Part shown: positions 1-8,986 of the stretch, one piece after another | Position numbering within the stretch: position 1 is the first letter of the stretch | How the letters are laid out: every line of letters starts with the position of its first letter | From: Winslowiella arboricola | Lineage (GTDB): Bacteria; Pseudomonadota; Gammaproteobacteria; Enterobacterales; Enterobacteriaceae | Length of the DNA stretch: 64,000 bases | Assembly: GCF_025527015.1 (NCBI RefSeq) | Contig: NZ_JAODIM010000039.1 | Coordinates: 62,001 to 126,000 of the forward strand | Direction of reading: 5' to 3' | Made by a program: the position numbers and the translations under genes | The notes under the pieces: generated by a model | Told to the model about the DNA's origin: nothing | What the model saw: only the letters and a program-made list of their open reading frames with translations | Databases searched by the model: none

Positions 1-140
1 AGGCGCGCTTCGCTCACTTTATTAACAGTGCGATGCGCGACCCTAATGTGCAGGTGGTGGCAGAACGCCAGCAGCACCGCCCTGCGCGCCCTGATGAACG
101 CATTGACGTTCGCCAGATTGAGATGGAGGAGAACCTGTGA
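1..140 (+). CDS. nirB: Nitrite reductase (NADH) large subunit, C-terminal end only
   Basis: Only the last ~45 codons are present; the gene enters from the left edge in the frame that ends with TGA at 138-140. The visible peptide reads ARFAHFINSAMRDP and ends IEMEENL. The call rests mainly on position: its stop overlaps the GTG start of nirD by four bases (GTGA), the usual nirBD arrangement. NirB is the cytoplasmic sirohaem/FAD/4Fe-4S subunit that reduces nitrite to ammonium with NADH. The catalytic domains lie outside the window, so they cannot be checked. Confidence 0.75.
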   Translation, partial: ARFAHFINSAMRDPNVQVVAERQQHRPARPDERIDVRQIEMEENL

Positions 141-463
141 GCCAGTGGCATAACATCTGCAATTTAAACGATATCCTGCCTGCTACCGGAGTCTGTGCCT
201 GGGTCAATCAGCAGCAGGTGGCGATTTTCCGCCCGCGAAAGGATGAACAGCTGTTCGCCATCAGTAATATCGACCCTTTCGCCGATGCCAGCGTACTGTC
301 ACGCGGGATTATCGCCGAGCATCAGCAGGAATTATGGGTCGCCAGTCCGCTGAAAAAACAGCGTTTTCGCCTGAGGGATGGACTGTGTATGGAAGATGAG
401 AGTCATTCGGTGGCGCACTTCCCGGTTCGGATTAACGAGGGTCGCGTTGAGGTTTGTGCTTAG
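137..463 (+). CDS. nirD: Nitrite reductase (NADH) small subunit NirD
   Basis: 108 aa, the same length as E. coli NirD and closely similar along the whole protein (FRPRKDEQLFAISNIDPF, SPLKKQRFRLRDGLCMED). It is a Rieske-like fold protein of the NirD type, which lacks the classic Rieske Cys/His cluster ligands, and it partners NirB in cytoplasmic NADH-dependent nitrite reduction. It starts with GTG, translationally coupled to nirB by a 4-base overlap. In E. coli nirC and cysG follow; here the operon ends and trpS comes in from the opposite strand after a 39-bp gap that holds a hairpin repeat. Confidence 0.95.
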   Translation: MSQWHNICNLNDILPATGVCAWVNQQQVAIFRPRKDEQLFAISNIDPFADASVLSRGIIAEHQQELWVASPLKKQRFRLRDGLCMEDESHSVAHFPVRINEGRVEVCA

Positions 464-474
464 GTTTACGCGGT

Positions 475-498
475 ACGGGCGGCGTTGTCGCCGCCCGT
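475..498. repeat. GC-rich REP-like hairpin between nirD and trpS
   Basis: Perfect inverted repeat ACGGGCGGCG, loop TTGT, CGCCGCCCGT. It lies between the convergent stops of nirD (463) and trpS (503), so it can act as a bidirectional terminator or RNA-stabilising hairpin. It belongs to the hairpin family seen throughout the window, but here the flank is GTAC rather than GTAG. Confidence 0.85.
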
Positions 499-502
499 GG
501 TT

Positions 503-1507
503 TTAAGGCTGGGCCACAAAACCGACCGCTTCATACACTTTCTTCAGCGTCTGCTGGGCATGCGCGCGTGCTTTGGCTGCGCCATCACGCATCACCTGCT
601 CAAGCAGCGCTTCATCATTGCGGAAGCTGTAGAAGCGCGCCTGGAGATCGGTCAGCATACCAGATACCGCGTCAGCCACGGCGCCTTTCAGATGACCATA
701 CATTTTGCCTTCAAACTCCTGCTCCAGCTCGGCGATAGTTTTGCCGGTCACGCCGGAGAGAATGTCCAGCAAGTTAGATACTCCCGCCTTCTCTTTGATG
801 TCATAACGCACCACTGGCGGCTCTTCGGAGTCGGTCACTGCGCGTTTGATCTTTTTTACCACCGATTTAGGATCTTCCAGCAGGCCGATAACATTATTGC
901 GATTATCGTCAGACTTGGACATCTTTTTGGTCGGCTCCAGCAGTGACATCACGCGCGCGCCGGACTTCGGAATAAACGGCTCAGGCACTTTAAAGATATC
1001 GCCATACAGCGCGTTAAAACGGCTGGCAATATCACGGCTTAGTTCTAAATGCTGCTTCTGATCTTCGCCTACCGGCACCTGGTTGGTCTGATACAGCAGG
1101 ATATCGGCCGCCATCAGCACCGGATAGTCAAACAGACCGGCATTGATATTCTCTTCGTAGCGGGTCGATTTATCCTTAAACTGCGTCATACGGCTTAACT
1201 CGCCGAAATAGGCATAGCAGTTCAGGATCCAGCTCAGCTGAGTGTGCTCCGGCACATGGGACTGCACAAAAATAGTGCTTTTGCTCGGGTCGATGCCGCA
1301 GGCCAGATACAGCGCCAGCGTATCCAGCGTGGCTTTGCGCAGCGCGACCGGGTCCTGGCGGACGGTAATGGCGTGCAGGTCAACGATACAGTAGATGCAG
1401 TGAAAATCATCCTGCAGCTGTACCCACTGACGTAGCGCACCCATGTAGTTACCAATGGTCAGTTCACCTGAAGGCTGTGCGCCGCTAAATACGATGGGTT
1501 TGCTCAT
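503..1507 (-). CDS. trpS: Tryptophanyl-tRNA synthetase
   Basis: 334 aa, the E. coli length. Class I aminoacyl-tRNA synthetase that charges tRNA-Trp with tryptophan in the cytoplasm. The N-terminal HIGH-type motif appears as [10 protein letters not shown] near residue 13 and the KMSKS loop as KKMSKSDDN near residue 195. It is the last gene of the aroK-aroB-damX-dam-rpe-gph-trpS superoperon, 18 bp downstream of gph. A REP-like hairpin directly follows the stop codon. Confidence 0.97.
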   Translation of the reverse strand: MSKPIVFSGAQPSGELTIGNYMGALRQWVQLQDDFHCIYCIVDLHAITVRQDPVALRKATLDTLALYLACGIDPSKSTIFVQSHVPEHTQLSWILNCYAYFGELSRMTQFKDKSTRYEENINAGLFDYPVLMAADILLYQTNQVPVGEDQKQHLELSRDIASRFNALYGDIFKVPEPFIPKSGARVMSLLEPTKKMSKSDDNRNNVIGLLEDPKSVVKKIKRAVTDSEEPPVVRYDIKEKAGVSNLLDILSGVTGKTIAELEQEFEGKMYGHLKGAVADAVSGMLTDLQARFYSFRNDEALLEQVMRDGAAKARAHAQQTLKKVYEAVGFVAQP

Positions 1508-1525
1508 GCTTTGCTATCCTGATAA

Positions 1526-2203
1526 TTACAGCCCTAATGCGGGCAGAAGATCGTTAAAATCATCCAGAGCGAGCCCCGGATTGCTGGTGGTGATCGATTC
1601 ACCATAGTTATAACCGAAGGTCATGCCAACACAGGGGCAACCCGCAGCCTGCGCCGCCAGAATATCATTGCGCGAGTCACCGACAAACAGCAACTCCTGC
1701 GGCAGCAAGCCAAAGGTTCCCAGCACTAAAAACAGTGGCGCCGGATGCGGCTTCTTCACCACCACATCGTCACCGCCGATAATCAGCGAGAAATGTTGCG
1801 CAATGCCCAGCGATTGCAGTAAAGGTTCCACAAAAGGGGTCGGTTTATTGGTCACTACCGCCAGTGGAAGATTGTGCTGCGAAAGTTTTGCCAGTACGTC
1901 AGCCACATGCGGAAACAGCGTGCTGCCGCTCTCCACCGTTGCGGCATAGAATTTATCAAACAGCGCACGGGCATCGCGCGACTGGTCTTCATGCGGCGGC
2001 TGGCCTGAAGCCCAGCTCAGCGCACGTTCGACCATAATATCGGCGCCGTTACCGATCCAGGTGGAGACGCGCTCAACACCTGGCGCTGGCAGCTGCATCG
2101 CCAGCAATGCCTGATCGAGCGCGCTCGCCAGACCCGGCGCGCTGTCAACCAGCGTGCCGTCAAGATCAAACGCCAGCGCGCGAATATCAGTGAAATGAGC
2201 CAT
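1526..2203 (-). CDS. gph: Phosphoglycolate phosphatase
   Basis: 225 aa HAD-superfamily hydrolase that dephosphorylates 2-phosphoglycolate, a by-product of DNA 3'-phosphoglycolate repair. The HAD motif [14 protein letters not shown] is at the N-terminus (nucleophile Asp near residue 13); VTNKPTPF (motif II) and [12 protein letters not shown] (motif IV) follow in order. It overlaps the end of rpe by 17 bp, so translation is probably coupled. It is about 25 residues shorter than E. coli Gph, mainly at the ends, with all motifs intact. Confidence 0.95.
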   Translation of the reverse strand: MAHFTDIRALAFDLDGTLVDSAPGLASALDQALLAMQLPAPGVERVSTWIGNGADIMVERALSWASGQPPHEDQSRDARALFDKFYAATVESGSTLFPHVADVLAKLSQHNLPLAVVTNKPTPFVEPLLQSLGIAQHFSLIIGGDDVVVKKPHPAPLFLVLGTFGLLPQELLFVGDSRNDILAAQAAGCPCVGMTFGYNYGESITTSNPGLALDDFNDLLPALGL

Positions 2204-2873
2204 GGTGCGATTTCTCCAGTTCGTTGCGCATATCGTCGATCACTTTTTTGTAATCAGGATGACCAAAGATCGCCGATCCGGCGACAAACATATCGGCTCC
2301 GGCAGCGGCGATCTCCGCGATATTGTCGATTTTCACGCCGCCATCCACTTCCAGACGAATATCGTAACCGCTGTTATCAATCAGCTTGCGTGCCTGCCGC
2401 AGTTTATCCAGCGTGGCCGGAATAAATGACTGTCCGCCAAAGCCCGGATTGACCGACATCAGCAGAATGATATCCACCTTATCCATCACATAATCGAGGT
2501 AGCTCAGCGGCGTGGCGGGATTAAACACCAGACCGGCTTTACAGCCATGTTCTCTGATCAGCTGCAGCGAACGGTCAATGTGCAGGGAGGCTTCGGGATG
2601 GAAAGTGATATAGCTGGCGCCCGCTTTCGCAAACTCGGGGATCAGGCTGTCGACCGGTTTCACCATCAGATGCACATCGATGGGCGCAGTGATGCCGTAG
2701 TCGCGTAATGCTTTCAGCACCATCGGCCCCATCGTCAGATTGGGAACGAAGTGATTATCCATCACGTCGAAATGTACTACATCACCGCCCGCAGCCAGTG
2801 CTTTCGCGGTATCTTCGCCAAGACGGGCAAAGTCCGCAGCCAGAATTGATGGGGCCAGTAAAAATCGTTTCAT
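2187..2873 (-). CDS. rpe: Ribulose-phosphate 3-epimerase
   Basis: 228 aa TIM-barrel enzyme interconverting D-ribulose 5-phosphate and D-xylulose 5-phosphate in the pentose phosphate pathway. Family motifs are intact: [16 protein letters not shown] at the N-terminus, [13 protein letters not shown] (metal-binding His and Asp), [15 protein letters not shown] and LEVDGGV. It sits between dam and gph in the conserved superoperon. The C-terminus (EKSHHGSFH) is read across the start of gph. Confidence 0.97.
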   Translation of the reverse strand: MKRFLLAPSILAADFARLGEDTAKALAAGGDVVHFDVMDNHFVPNLTMGPMVLKALRDYGITAPIDVHLMVKPVDSLIPEFAKAGASYITFHPEASLHIDRSLQLIREHGCKAGLVFNPATPLSYLDYVMDKVDIILLMSVNPGFGGQSFIPATLDKLRQARKLIDNSGYDIRLEVDGGVKIDNIAEIAAAGADMFVAGSAIFGHPDYKKVIDDMRNELEKSHHGSFH

Positions 2874-2948
2874 CCGTTTCTCCCAATTTGTGCGCCTGTG
2901 GCAACCACAAGCAGACAGAGTTAATTCTCAGGTCGCGGACGAAACAAG

Positions 2949-3761
2949 CTAACTGTAGAGCGCCAGTATTTCGTCCACTTTACTGCGACCACTAATGCTG
3001 CGACTGATGGAGCGTCGCGCTTTCACTACATGCAGTTGCGCATCCTGATACCAGGCGCGCGTCAACGCCGTATCATGATTTGAGATAAGCACCGGGATAC
3101 CGCTCTCCTGCCACAGCTTTGACGCCAGTTCCGCCAGATGCTGCTGCTCACGCATACTGAAGCTGTTGGTGTGATAGGCGGTGAAATTCGCCGTGGCCGA
3201 CAGCGGTGCATACGGCGGATCACAATAGACTACCGACCCCGCACGCGCGTTAGTCAGGGTAACATCGTAAGATTCACAGACAAAGGTGGCTTTTTGCGCG
3301 CGTTCAGCAAACCAGTACAACTCATCTTCCGGGAAGTAGGGTTTGCGGTAGCGGCCAAAGGGTACATTGAATTCGCCCCTGAGGTTGTAGCGGCATAAGC
3401 CGTTATAACAGTGGCGATTCAGCCAGGTAAACAGCACCGCGCGGCGATAGGGATCCTGGCTGGCGTTAAACTCGCTGCGCCGCGCATAGAAAAACTCCGC
3501 ATCGTTCGCTTCCGGCGTAAACAGCTGGCGTGCGTCATTGATAAACTCAACAGTGCGGGTTTTAACGATGTTATAGAGATTAATCAGATCGCTGTTGATA
3601 TCCGCCAGAATGTAGCGCTCATAATCGGTATTGAGAAACACCGATCCGGCACCAACAAAAGGCTCAATTAAACACTCTCCCTGCGGGAGATGGTGTCGAA
3701 TATCATCCAGCAGCGGGTATTTACCCCCCGCCCATTTCAAAAAAGCGCGATTTTTTTTCAT
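2949..3761 (-). CDS. dam: DNA adenine methylase (GATC-specific)
   Basis: 270 aa N6-adenine methyltransferase acting on GATC sites in mismatch repair strand choice, replication timing and gene regulation. The SAM-binding motif FxGxG type appears as KWAGGKYPLLDDI and FVGAGSVF; the catalytic DPPY motif is VVYCDPPYAPL. The start codon is followed by a run of eight A (ATGAAAAAAAA), giving MKKNRAF. Order in the superoperon is damX-dam-rpe. The 220-bp gap to damX holds a palindromic repeat, so dam may depend on readthrough or its own promoter. Confidence 0.97.
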   Translation of the reverse strand: MKKNRAFLKWAGGKYPLLDDIRHHLPQGECLIEPFVGAGSVFLNTDYERYILADINSDLINLYNIVKTRTVEFINDARQLFTPEANDAEFFYARRSEFNASQDPYRRAVLFTWLNRHCYNGLCRYNLRGEFNVPFGRYRKPYFPEDELYWFAERAQKATFVCESYDVTLTNARAGSVVYCDPPYAPLSATANFTAYHTNSFSMREQQHLAELASKLWQESGIPVLISNHDTALTRAWYQDAQLHVVKARRSISRSISGRSKVDEILALYS

Positions 3762-3810
3762 GCCGTGGTTATTGCTTTTACTCTTCTGGCTGTGGATTTC
3801 TACCCGCCTG

Positions 3811-3913
3811 TTTCAAACTGCATCTTTGTTGGCTGCGCTCACTCACCCGAATCACGTAGATTACTACGCTCATCGGGATTCGTTCACTTGCCGCCTTGAT
3901 GCAGCTCGAATTA
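3811..3913. repeat. Imperfect palindromic intergenic repeat (copy 1), damX-dam gap
   Basis: About 100 bp that can fold back on itself: the left arm contains ACTGCATCTTTGTTGGC and the right arm GCCGCCTTGATGCAG, with a central hairpin GTAG-ATTA-CTAC. A diverged second copy lies at 7135-7260 (shared blocks CTTTGTTGGCTG, GGATTCG, TTGCCGCC, CGAATTA). From memory this resembles a dispersed palindromic repeat of Serratia, Yersinia and Erwinia-type genomes, but I cannot name it with certainty. Short open frames inside it are not credible genes. Confidence 0.75.
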
Positions 3914-3981
3914 GTTAAGGTACGGCAGCATATCTGCGCTTAAATGTGATTCTGGCGCCGTGCTGTCACGGCGCCGACAGA

Positions 3982-4974
3982 TTAATTAACGGATTCCTTT
4001 TTCACCTGGCTGACCGGTTTGACCCATGGACTCTGGGCACGAACCTCAGCAGGCAACGCAGCAACAGCGCGCTTCGCATCTGCAGGTGTGGCGTAAGAGC
4101 CGCTTACCAGCACATACCAAGGCTGACCGTTACGCGTAGTTTTATACACGTGATAACCCGACAGATTCTGTTTTTTCGCCCAGGCATTTAACGTATCTGA
4201 GCGTGAAGCACTGCTCAGCTGCAGCGTATAGTTACCGCCTGGCGCAGACCCGCTGCTGGCTGCCGGAGCACGGCTGGCCGTCGCTGCCGGTTTGCTCGCT
4301 GGCTGCGACGCAGGTTTGCTGGCCGCCGGTTTATGTGTCGCCGCTGGCTTATGCTGCTGTGCAGTCGCCTGATGCTGTGCTGGCTTACTGGCTGGCGGCG
4401 TAGCCTGACTCTGCTGACCACCGGCTACCGTTGCCGGTGCAGTGGGCAATGAACTGCCGCTGTTTGACGCGCCCTGTGCCGCCGCATTCACCTGATCCTG
4501 CTGTGAAGAGAGCGCACTGTTCAGGTCACCCGGCAGCTCCACACGCTGCTGGCCTGGTGGTGTCTGCACCGGCTCGGCTTGCGTTGGCGTCGGGGAAATC
4601 GGTGGCACACTGATCGGCTGGCCATTACCCGCGGAGTTCGCGGTGCTATCCGTTGCCGGCTGCTGCTCAGCTGGCTGGCCGCTGATGGAGGAAGAACCGG
4701 ACAGGTCGATACTCTTTTCGCCGCCTGATGGCGCATTACCCGCGTTGCCGGTGTTACCGCGGACCGGCTGCTGAGTTTTCTGGCCATCGTCCGGGCCGTT
4801 AAGCGCCGAGCCGATACCAATCACTAACAGCAGCAGAACCAGGATACCAATCCCCATCATCATATGCTGACGGGAAACCGCAACCTTCGGTGCAGAAGAC
4901 GTTTTGCGCGACCGCGTCGGACGGCGGTCACTGGTGTCAGGTTTTAACTCGTCTTCCGGTTTAAACTCGTCCAT
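3982..4974 (-). CDS. damX: Cell division protein DamX (SPOR domain)
   Basis: 330 aa bitopic inner-membrane protein of the divisome. Start set at MDEFKPEDELKPD, which matches E. coli and is preceded by a strong GGAGGAGG; a start 13 codons upstream is open but has no support. Order: short cytoplasmic N-terminus, one membrane segment (HMMMGIGILVLLLLVIGIG, near residue 40), a long Pro/Ala/Gln/Thr-rich periplasmic linker with Lys-Pro-Ala repeats, and a C-terminal SPOR domain (YTLQLSSASRSDTLNAWAKK to the end) that binds denuded septal peptidoglycan. It is about 100 residues shorter than E. coli DamX, largely because the acidic cytoplasmic region before the membrane segment is nearly absent. Confidence 0.93.
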   Translation of the reverse strand: MDEFKPEDELKPDTSDRRPTRSRKTSSAPKVAVSRQHMMMGIGILVLLLLVIGIGSALNGPDDGQKTQQPVRGNTGNAGNAPSGGEKSIDLSGSSSISGQPAEQQPATDSTANSAGNGQPISVPPISPTPTQAEPVQTPPGQQRVELPGDLNSALSSQQDQVNAAAQGASNSGSSLPTAPATVAGGQQSQATPPASKPAQHQATAQQHKPAATHKPAASKPASQPASKPAATASRAPAASSGSAPGGNYTLQLSSASRSDTLNAWAKKQNLSGYHVYKTTRNGQPWYVLVSGSYATPADAKRAVAALPAEVRAQSPWVKPVSQVKKESVN

Positions 4975-5056
4975 TACAACCTCCTCCCGTTTAACGGCAT
5001 CCGCCGCCCGCATCGGGGGCAGCGTTTACATCATTCATTCTTAACATTGCTGACCA

Positions 5057-5080
5057 GGGCGGCGAGAACGCCGCCCCTAC
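5057..5080. repeat. REP-like hairpin at the 3' end of aroB
   Basis: GGGCGGCG, loop AGAA, CGCCGCCC, then CTAC (GTAG on the minus strand). The TAG inside this GTAG (5077-5079, minus strand) is the stop codon of aroB, so the element abuts and partly forms the aroB 3' end. It lies in the aroB-damX gap of the superoperon. Confidence 0.88.
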
Positions 5081-6165
5081 GATTTCTGGCAATCTTCAAT
5101 TGCTGCCAGCACGATATCATGCGCAACCCCACCACGCACTTCGGCTTTGCCAATTGCGAGAGGTAATACCAGGCGCAGTTCACCGGCCAGCACTTTTTTA
5201 TCGCGCATCATATGCGGTAAATAGTCATGGGACAGCATGCTCTGCGGGCCCTCTACCGGTAATCCTGCACGTTTCAGTAACCTGATAATGCGATCGGTAT
5301 CGGCTGCGCTGAACTGACCGAGACGTTCTGCAGTACGTGCAGCCATCACCATGCCAGCGGATACCGCTTCGCCATGCAGCCAGTTGCCGTACCCCATATG
5401 CGCTTCAATCGCATGACCGTAGGTATGACCAAGATTCAGCAGGGCGCGCAGGCCGGTTTCACGCTCATCAGCCGCGACCACTTCCGCTTTCAGTTCGCAG
5501 CAACGACGAATGCAATACGCCATCGCCACGCCATCCAGCGCCAGCAGAGCGTCAAGGTTCTGCTCCAGCCAGTCAAAGAAGTCAGCGTCGAGAATAATGC
5601 CGTATTTGATCACTTCCGCCAGACCCGAAGCCAGTTCGCGCGGCGGTAAACTCTGCAGGCAGTCAAGATCGACAACCACTGAAGCTGGCTGGTAAAAAGC
5701 ACCGATCATATTTTTGCCAAGGGGATGATTGACAGCAGTTTTGCCGCCAACCGAGGAGTCGACCTGCGATAAAAGCGTGGTCGGCACCTGAATAAAGCGC
5801 ACGCCGCGTTGATAACTGGCGGCGGCGAAACCGGTCAGGTCGCCAATCACCCCGCCACCGAGGGCGATTAAGGTGGTATCACGACCATGCGGTTTTTCCA
5901 GTAGCGCGGTGAACACCTCGTCCATAACGGACAGGGTTTTATATTGCTCGCCATCAGGCAGAATGACCTGATCGACCTTAATACCGGCGCTTTCCAGCAG
6001 GTTACGCAGCTTGTCCAGATAGAGAGGAGCCAACGTCTGGTTCGTCACCAGCATAGTCTGATCGCCCGCTTTCAGCGGCCAAAAAGAAGCCGGATCGTTA
6101 AACAGTCCGGCAGCGATGGTGATGGGGTAACTTCTCTCCCCGAGAGTGACGGTGATCCTCTCCAT
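5077..6165 (-). CDS. aroB: 3-dehydroquinate synthase
   Basis: 362 aa, the E. coli length. NAD- and Zn-dependent enzyme converting DAHP to 3-dehydroquinate, step two of the shikimate pathway. Conserved blocks: DGEQYKTL, the [11 protein letters not shown] nucleotide loop, [18 protein letters not shown], and the metal-site region [11 protein letters not shown]. Start chosen at [15 protein letters not shown] by similarity; twelve further codons are open upstream but do not resemble the family. Its TAG stop is supplied by the GTAG end of a REP-like hairpin, giving the C-terminus EDCQKS. Confidence 0.96.
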   Translation of the reverse strand: MERITVTLGERSYPITIAAGLFNDPASFWPLKAGDQTMLVTNQTLAPLYLDKLRNLLESAGIKVDQVILPDGEQYKTLSVMDEVFTALLEKPHGRDTTLIALGGGVIGDLTGFAAASYQRGVRFIQVPTTLLSQVDSSVGGKTAVNHPLGKNMIGAFYQPASVVVDLDCLQSLPPRELASGLAEVIKYGIILDADFFDWLEQNLDALLALDGVAMAYCIRRCCELKAEVVAADERETGLRALLNLGHTYGHAIEAHMGYGNWLHGEAVSAGMVMAARTAERLGQFSAADTDRIIRLLKRAGLPVEGPQSMLSHDYLPHMMRDKKVLAGELRLVLPLAIGKAEVRGGVAHDIVLAAIEDCQKS

Positions 6166-6357
6166 GACGCTGTATAACCCTATATGCGTTGCCCATAGCA
6201 TGGGCAGGTTTTTACAACTGAGTTGAAATCGGCCGCGCGTATCGATCCGGTGTTAAACCAGCGTCAGATGCACACCCATCGGGGATAAATCGCATCCTGT
6301 AGCTGGTTCTGACCGTCTCTGAAGCAGCACGTCACCCTTTCAACGCGTTTACGCTAA

Positions 6358-6879
6358 TCAGTTCTTTTCCAACATATTAATGATCTGATTAGCCACTACT
6401 TTGGCGCTCTGATCATCAGTGCGAATGGTCACATCCGCAATCTCTTCATACAGAGGATTGCGTTCATTCGCTAAAGCTTCCAGCACTTCACGCGGTGGCG
6501 AATCAACCTGCAGCAGCGGACGCTTTTTATCACGTTGCGTACGAGCCAGTTGTTTCTCAATAGTGGTTTCCAGATACACCACTACGCCACGGGCGGACAG
6601 ACGATTACGGGTTTCACGTGATTTTACAGAGCCGCCGCCTGTTGCCAGCACAATGCCCTGTTTTTCGGTGAGTTCATTGATGATTTTTTCTTCGCGATCA
6701 CGAAAGCCTTCTTCGCCTTCAACGTCGAACACCCAGCCCACATCCGCTCCGGTACGTCGCTCAATTTCTTGATCGGAGTCGAAAAACTCCATATTGAGTT
6801 GCTGAGCTAACTGACGACCAATAGTGCTTTTGCCGGCACCCATAGGCCCAACCAGAAAGATATTGCGTTTCTCTGCCAT
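6358..6879 (-). CDS. aroK: Shikimate kinase I
   Basis: 173 aa P-loop kinase phosphorylating shikimate with ATP (shikimate pathway step five). Walker A is [15 protein letters not shown] near residue 11, followed by the shikimate-binding [13 protein letters not shown] and [11 protein letters not shown]. The length equals E. coli AroK. It is the first gene of the aroK-aroB-damX-dam-rpe-gph-trpS run, with 192 bp to aroB. Confidence 0.97.
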   Translation of the reverse strand: MAEKRNIFLVGPMGAGKSTIGRQLAQQLNMEFFDSDQEIERRTGADVGWVFDVEGEEGFRDREEKIINELTEKQGIVLATGGGSVKSRETRNRLSARGVVVYLETTIEKQLARTQRDKKRPLLQVDSPPREVLEALANERNPLYEEIADVTIRTDDQSAKVVANQIINMLEKN

Positions 6880-7401
6880 TTTTTCGGTATTACTAAGACA
6901 ATTCGTTGATGTTACCCCGCGTTCAACGATGTTGCCGCTGGCGGGACATGAACTGAAACCTCATGAGCGATAGTTCGAGAGTCAGACTGAAAATTATCTC
7001 AACACTCAAGGTAGTTTGGCAACCGAATAAATTGCCTGCTCACTGCGCGTACCTCTGCGCGTTTCAGTCCGCTTTATTTATCTGACCGATTTCAGATGCA
7101 TCGGAACGCTAGTTCAGCGCGATATAAAACGGTTAATACCCTTCATACTTCAGGTTGTCTCTTTGTTGGCTGCCTTCGCTCACCCCAGTCGCATAGTAAT
7201 TATGCTCCTGCGGATTCGCTAAGTTGCCGCCGCGATGCAACCCGAATTATTTTGGGTATATTGCATTCTCTGCAACAGGCGCGATGGCCTAATATTCAAA
7301 ATCGCTAAACCTTGTAAGCTAAATCCGCCCTTGCGTCAAACGCATATGTTAGCAATCAACGAAAAAACGTCCAGGTTGGATGCTTTCCTGGCAAAAAAGC
7401 A
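6880..7401. other. Intergenic region aroK-hofQ
   Basis: 522 bp without a credible gene. It carries the upstream region of aroK and, at 7135-7260, the second copy of the palindromic repeat. No tRNA, sRNA or conserved small ORF was recognised. Confidence 0.7.
7135..7260. repeat. Imperfect palindromic intergenic repeat (copy 2), aroK-hofQ gap
   Basis: About 125 bp with outer arms ATACCCTTCATACTTCAGG and, on the other side, the complement-like AACCCGAATTATTTTGGGTA; the centre carries ATAGTAATTATG. Internal blocks CTTTGTTGGCTGC, GGATTCGCT and TTGCCGCC match copy 1 at 3811-3913. This copy keeps longer terminal arms and may be the more complete form. Confidence 0.75.
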
Positions 7402-8649
7402 TCATTCGTCACGGATCAGTCGTGGCGTGATAAAAATCACCAGCTCACGTCGCTTCTGCTGACGCACATCGTGACGAAACAGCGCACCCAACAGCGGAAT
7501 ATCCCCCAGAAGCGGTACCTTATCGCGACCGGTGGAGTTCTGCTGCTGAAAAATGCCGCCCAGCGCCAGTGTCTGGCCATCCTTCAGGCTGATCTGGGTT
7601 TCAATTTCCTGCTTATCAATTGTCAGCACCTCAATTTCACCACTGTGCAGGTTACGTCCCGGCACATTCTGACTGATACGCAATTTCAGCATAATCCGCC
7701 CATTCGGTTGTACCGATGGCGTCACTTCCATCCCCAGCACCGCCTCTTTAAATTCAATGGTGGTGGCGCCATTGCTGCCGCTGGAGACTTCATAGGGGAT
7801 TTCCGTGCCCTGCTTGATGCTGGCAGGCTGTTGATGGGAAGTAAACAGGCGCGGGCTGGCGATAATCTCGATCTGATTCTCCCGCTCCAGCGCGCTAAGC
7901 TCCAAATCGAGCAAACGCCCGTCGAGGCGCGCCAGATGAAATCCGGCGGTAAAAGTCGGTTTGCTGACGCCGAGATCGATGCCTAACTGGCTGGTGCGCA
8001 GCGCACGGGTGATCTGCTCTTCGCTGCTCATTCCCCAGCTGACGCCCAGTTCACGCAGATTCTCTTCGCTGATGGTGACAATATGCGCCGCCAGTTCAAT
8101 CTGCTCCAGCGGCACATCCAGCGCCTGCACCCACTGCACGGTCTGCTGCAATGCGGCAGCGGTATCACGTAGCAGCAGGGCGTTGGTGCGCGTGTCGACG
8201 GTAGCGCTGCCGCGCGGAGTCATCAATTTTGCCTGTTGCGACAGCAGGCTATTATTGACCGTCGTGGCATCGGCATACTGCAACGTCAGGCTGCGCGTCT
8301 CCAGTGGTAAGGTTAACTGCTGCTGTTCGCTGCGTAACGTTACACGCTGCTGCTGCTCCAGTTGCCAGCTCTCAGGGTAGACCAGCATCACGTTGCCCTC
8401 GGTTTCAATCGTCAGCTTCGCCATGCGGGTGATTAACTTTAACGCCTGCTGCCAGGAGACCTCTTTCAGCCGCAGCGATAGCGTGCCCTCTACGCCGGGC
8501 GCCACCATTAAATTGAGCTGCTGGTAATCCGCCAGCGCCTGTAATACCCGCTCCACCGGGGCTTCGTCAAAAGCCAGCGAAATCGGCGCTTCACTGCTGC
8601 GCCCGGACGGGCTCAGCAGTACTAACATCGTGATGATTATCCATTTCAT
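7402..8649 (-). CDS. hofQ: DNA uptake secretin HofQ
   Basis: 415 aa outer-membrane secretin of the PilQ/ComE type (E. coli HofQ is 412 aa). N-terminal signal sequence (MKWIIITMLVLLSPSGRSSEA), a STN/N0-like domain (ISLAFDEAPVERVLQALAD), an N1-like region, and a C-terminal secretin domain with IPYEVSSGSNGATTIEFKEA and LGGIFQQQNSTGRDKVPLLG. Homologues form a pore used for taking up DNA as a nutrient. It is the last gene of hofMNOPQ and overlaps hofP by 59 bp. Confidence 0.94.
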   Translation of the reverse strand: MKWIIITMLVLLSPSGRSSEAPISLAFDEAPVERVLQALADYQQLNLMVAPGVEGTLSLRLKEVSWQQALKLITRMAKLTIETEGNVMLVYPESWQLEQQQRVTLRSEQQQLTLPLETRSLTLQYADATTVNNSLLSQQAKLMTPRGSATVDTRTNALLLRDTAAALQQTVQWVQALDVPLEQIELAAHIVTISEENLRELGVSWGMSSEEQITRALRTSQLGIDLGVSKPTFTAGFHLARLDGRLLDLELSALERENQIEIIASPRLFTSHQQPASIKQGTEIPYEVSSGSNGATTIEFKEAVLGMEVTPSVQPNGRIMLKLRISQNVPGRNLHSGEIEVLTIDKQEIETQISLKDGQTLALGGIFQQQNSTGRDKVPLLGDIPLLGALFRHDVRQQKRRELVIFITPRLIRDE

Positions 8650-8986
8650 CGTTACGTCCTTTTAGTCGCAGGCTGAACCCACGCGGCTCACAGCTTTGCA
8701 CCGCCTGCAAGTGAATAGCTGCACCATTAATTTCACTGACTTCCCACGGATAAAGTGGAAAATCTCCGCTGTTCGCTACCGTCACCACCTGACCTTGCGG
8801 CGACAGCAGCCAGCCACGGTAGTCGGCTGCACGACCGATAATGCCCTGCAGGCGCCACTGGGTCAGCGCCGGCACCTGTTGCAGGCAGCTGGCGGTTTCA
8901 GACGGAGCAAAAGGGTCACGCGCCGCGGCCACGCCGGATAACAGCCAGAGCAGCCACAGAAGACGTGCTGCCCGGCTACTGCGCAT
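8591..8986 (-). CDS. hofP: DNA utilisation protein HofP (PilP-like)
   Basis: 131 aa, similar in size to E. coli HofP (134 aa). Start placed at MRSSRAARLLWLLWLL, which gives a normal signal peptide followed by ARDPFAP, the hallmark RDPF start of mature PilP/HofP proteins. A start 14 codons upstream would bury that signal. The rest is a small beta-domain (WRLQGIIGRAADYRGWLL). It probably acts as a periplasmic link between the inner-membrane HofNO and the secretin HofQ. It overlaps both neighbours. Confidence 0.88.
   Translation of the reverse strand: MRSSRAARLLWLLWLLSGVAAARDPFAPSETASCLQQVPALTQWRLQGIIGRAADYRGWLLSPQGQVVTVANSGDFPLYPWEVSEINGAAIHLQAVQSCEPRGFSLRLKGRNDEMDNHHDVSTAEPVRAQQ

Noticed and set aside
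3631..3918. Small open frames across the dam start and palindromic repeat (and similar ones at 7096-7308)
   Set aside because: They run through repeat arms or antisense to dam and have no ribosome-binding site or family resemblance.
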